This document shows, piece after piece, positions 62,279 to 64,000 of a stretch of 64,000 nt of DNA. The number at the start of each line of letters is the position of its first letter. The stretch's first letter is position 1. This DNA is from Amycolatopsis roodepoortensis (GTDB taxonomy: Bacteria; Actinomycetota; Actinomycetes; Mycobacteriales; Pseudonocardiaceae). The notes under the pieces are model-generated. The model was not told the origin of the DNA. It saw nothing but the letters and a program-made list of their open reading frames with translations, and did no database searches. The translations under genes and the position numbers were made by a program. The stretch covers positions 2,914,001 to 2,978,000 of the forward strand of contig NZ_JADBEJ010000005.1 in NCBI RefSeq assembly GCF_014873915.1, written 5' to 3'.

Positions 62279-62715
62279 CGGGATACCCGACCCGAGCCGG
62301 CGAGGACGGTCACGCCCTCGTCGGCTCGATCCCGTCACCGACCGCGCGTCCGCCCGGGATGGACGCCCGCAGCCATCGGCTCGACGAGCATGCCCTGGTG
62401 ACGGTGACCGGCGAAGTCGACAACGACACCGCCCCCGACCTCCAGAGGGCGATCCTGGCCGTACTCGACGACTCCCGCAGCCGGGCGTGCGTCGTCGATC
62501 TGACCCGGGTGGACTTCCTCAATTCCGCCGGTCTCGCCGCCCTCGTGACGGCCCACAACCACGCCGAAGGGCTCCGCGAGTCACTGCGCATCGTCGTGGA
62601 CTCCAACAGCCCCGTCATCAGACCGATCGAAGTCACCGGTCTCGACGTCGTGCTCCGGCTCTACCACACCATCGACGAAGCCCTCGACGCCGCGAACCGG
62701 CGGCCACGGCACTGA
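62275..62715 (+). CDS. STAS-domain anti-anti-sigma factor
   Basis: A 146-residue protein from ATG 62275, overlapping the preceding frame (ATGA). LVTVTGEVDNDTAPDLQRAIL, then VVDLTRVDFLNSAGLAALVTAH with the phosphorylatable Ser in NSAG. It is the expected partner and substrate of the neighbouring ATPase in a sigma-B/F-type partner switch. Confidence 0.88.
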   Translation: MTGYPTRAGEDGHALVGSIPSPTARPPGMDARSHRLDEHALVTVTGEVDNDTAPDLQRAILAVLDDSRSRACVVDLTRVDFLNSAGLAALVTAHNHAEGLRESLRIVVDSNSPVIRPIEVTGLDVVLRLYHTIDEALDAANRRPRH

Positions 62716-62874
62716 ACCGGCCGGCCCCTAACGGTCGGCGGTGAGCAGGGCTTCGAGGATCCGGGGGCGCTGTCGCGCGCAGCCAGCTCTGGGTTGCAGG
62801 ACATCTGGGGCCGGATCCGGAAGGTTCGCCCCGATCCCGGACACCGTGTGGCATCGCCCCTCTAGGGTGACCGC

Positions 62875-64000
62875 ATGTCGCTGGTGGGAAGGGACGTCGA
62901 GCTGGCGCGGATCCGGCGTCTGCTGACGAACGCGCGTGACGCGCGTAGCGGAGTGCTGTCGCTGCGGGGCGCGGCGGGCATCGGGAAATCGGTCCTGCTC
63001 GACCAGGCCGTGTCGATCGCCGAAGCCGAGGGGATGCGCGTGGTCCGCGGGGCGGGCGTCGAGTCCGACTCCGAGCTGGCGTACGGCGGCCTGCACCAAC
63101 TCCTGTTTCCGCACCTGGATCGGCTGGACGCCCTGCCCGTTCCCCAGGCCACGGCCTTGCGGTGCGCTTTCGGACTGGCCGAAGGGGACGAGGCCAATCG
63201 GTTCCTGATCTCCGCCGGCACCCTGTCGTTGCTCGCCGATCTGGCCGAGGACGCCCCGCTGCTGTGCGTGGTCGACGATCTGCAATGGCTCGACCAGGGT
63301 TCGGTGGAGGCGCTGCTGTTCGCGGCCCGCCGTTTCGTGGCCGACCCGATCGCGATGCTGTTCGCGGTGCGCGAGACGTCGGCGCCGTTCGAAATCGCCG
63401 GTATCGAGGTCGTGGATCTGTCCGGTCTCGCCGCGCCCGATGCCGCCCGGCTGCTGGACGACCACGCGCCGGAGCTCGTCGAACCGGTGCGGGCCCGGGT
63501 CCTCGCGGAGTCCGTCGGCAATCCCCTGGCGATCATCGAACTCGGGTCGTCGCGGCTCGCGGCACACGACGCCGACGAGCCCGACCCGGCCGAACATGTG
63601 CGCCCGCTGCCGGTGACCCGCCGCGTGCAGGAGACGTTCCGCCGCCAGATCGTCGAGCTTCCCGAACCCACCCAGCGCGCGCTACTGGCCGCGGCGGCGG
63701 ACACGGCGGCGCCGCTCGCGACGATCCTGCACGTGATCGAGGCCCTCGGTGGCACCCCCGGCGATCTGGCGCCCGCCGAGCGCGACCGGCTGCTCCGGAT
63801 CGAGAGCCGGATCACGTTCCGTCACCCGCTGGTCCGGGCGGCCGCCTACCAGGACGCGCCGCTGCACCGGCGGATCGAGGTGCATCGCGCGTACGCCGAC
63901 GCGCTGGAGGCCGACGCGGATCGCCGGGCGTGGCACCTCGCCGCCGCCACCACGGCACCGGACGAGACGGTGGCCGCCGAACTCGAAGGCGCGGCGGAGC
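62875..64000 (+). CDS. LuxR-type (LAL) regulator with AAA ATPase domain, N-terminal part (cut by window end)
   Basis: ATG 62875; the frame stays open to the end of the window (375 codons). MSLVGRDVELARIRRLL, Walker A LRGAAGIGKSVLL, Walker B LLCVVDDLQWLDQGS, then LFAVRETSAPFEI and RITFRHPLVRAAAYQDA. This is the N-terminal ATPase of large LuxR-family regulators; the TPR-like region and HTH would lie beyond the window. Confidence 0.85.
   Translation, partial: MSLVGRDVELARIRRLLTNARDARSGVLSLRGAAGIGKSVLLDQAVSIAEAEGMRVVRGAGVESDSELAYGGLHQLLFPHLDRLDALPVPQATALRCAFGLAEGDEANRFLISAGTLSLLADLAEDAPLLCVVDDLQWLDQGSVEALLFAARRFVADPIAMLFAVRETSAPFEIAGIEVVDLSGLAAPDAARLLDDHAPELVEPVRARVLAESVGNPLAIIELGSSRLAAHDADEPDPAEHVRPLPVTRRVQETFRRQIVELPEPTQRALLAAAADTAAPLATILHVIEALGGTPGDLAPAERDRLLRIESRITFRHPLVRAAAYQDAPLHRRIEVHRAYADALEADADRRAWHLAAATTAPDETVAAELEGAAE

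Overview
The window is GC-rich actinobacterial DNA. The gene content suggests a Pseudonocardiaceae-like chromosome (Amycolatopsis or a relative): an RbpA-type RNA polymerase-binding protein, a mycothiol-dependent DinB/MDMPI-type enzyme, an anti-sigma ATPase/STAS pair, a LuxR-type AAA regulator, and many GTG starts with 1-4 nt ATGA/GTGA overlaps. The genus is inference; no rRNA or tRNA gene was recognised.

1-11.7 kb is a nested mobile-element pile. A hypothetical gene (start 700) is split by an IS256-family copy (1623-5200). A group II intron (about 1641-3817) sits inside that copy's left terminal repeat. An IS21-family element (5215-11338) landed beside the IS256 copy, and a cargo-less Tn554-like trio of recombination genes (5397-9316) landed inside istB. 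The end of the split gene reappears at 11344-11684, in frame once the insertions are removed.

11.8-24 kb holds chromosomal regulators: an RbpA paralogue, a small HTH protein, an NB-ARC/TPR protein with an SAM methyltransferase, a PD-(D/E)XK nuclease, a possible HEPN two-gene operon, and a TetR/P450/TetR/methyltransferase cluster. 23.4-29.2 kb is a tightly coupled sulfur operon: an ArsR-rhodanese regulator divergent from a CstB-like persulfide dioxygenase-rhodanese, an MFS transporter, a cysteine desulfurase and a trans-sulfuration enzyme. A second, intact IS256 copy follows (29277-30681).

32.5-47.3 kb is a defence island. It contains a two-gene nuclease-helicase system that resembles Hachiman in layout, an Apea-type HEPN protein, a complete QatABCD operon, an AbiJ-NTD3 protein whose nuclease domain is a close copy of the one at 16.7 kb, another PD-(D/E)XK nuclease, and DUF2637/HTH genes of the kind found on integrated actinomycete elements.

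47.4-64 kb is mostly chromosomal: a lipoprotein, GNAT, SDR, an XRE/MmyB-type regulator, VOC, a tyrosine phosphatase, MarR/isochorismatase, DUF5996, hemerythrin and sigma-factor regulators. A secreted toxin with its immunity gene (55.05-58.0 kb) is wedged between a phosphatase and a MarR gene. Partial copies of both those genes, plus LacI and LuxR fragments, lie at the junctions.
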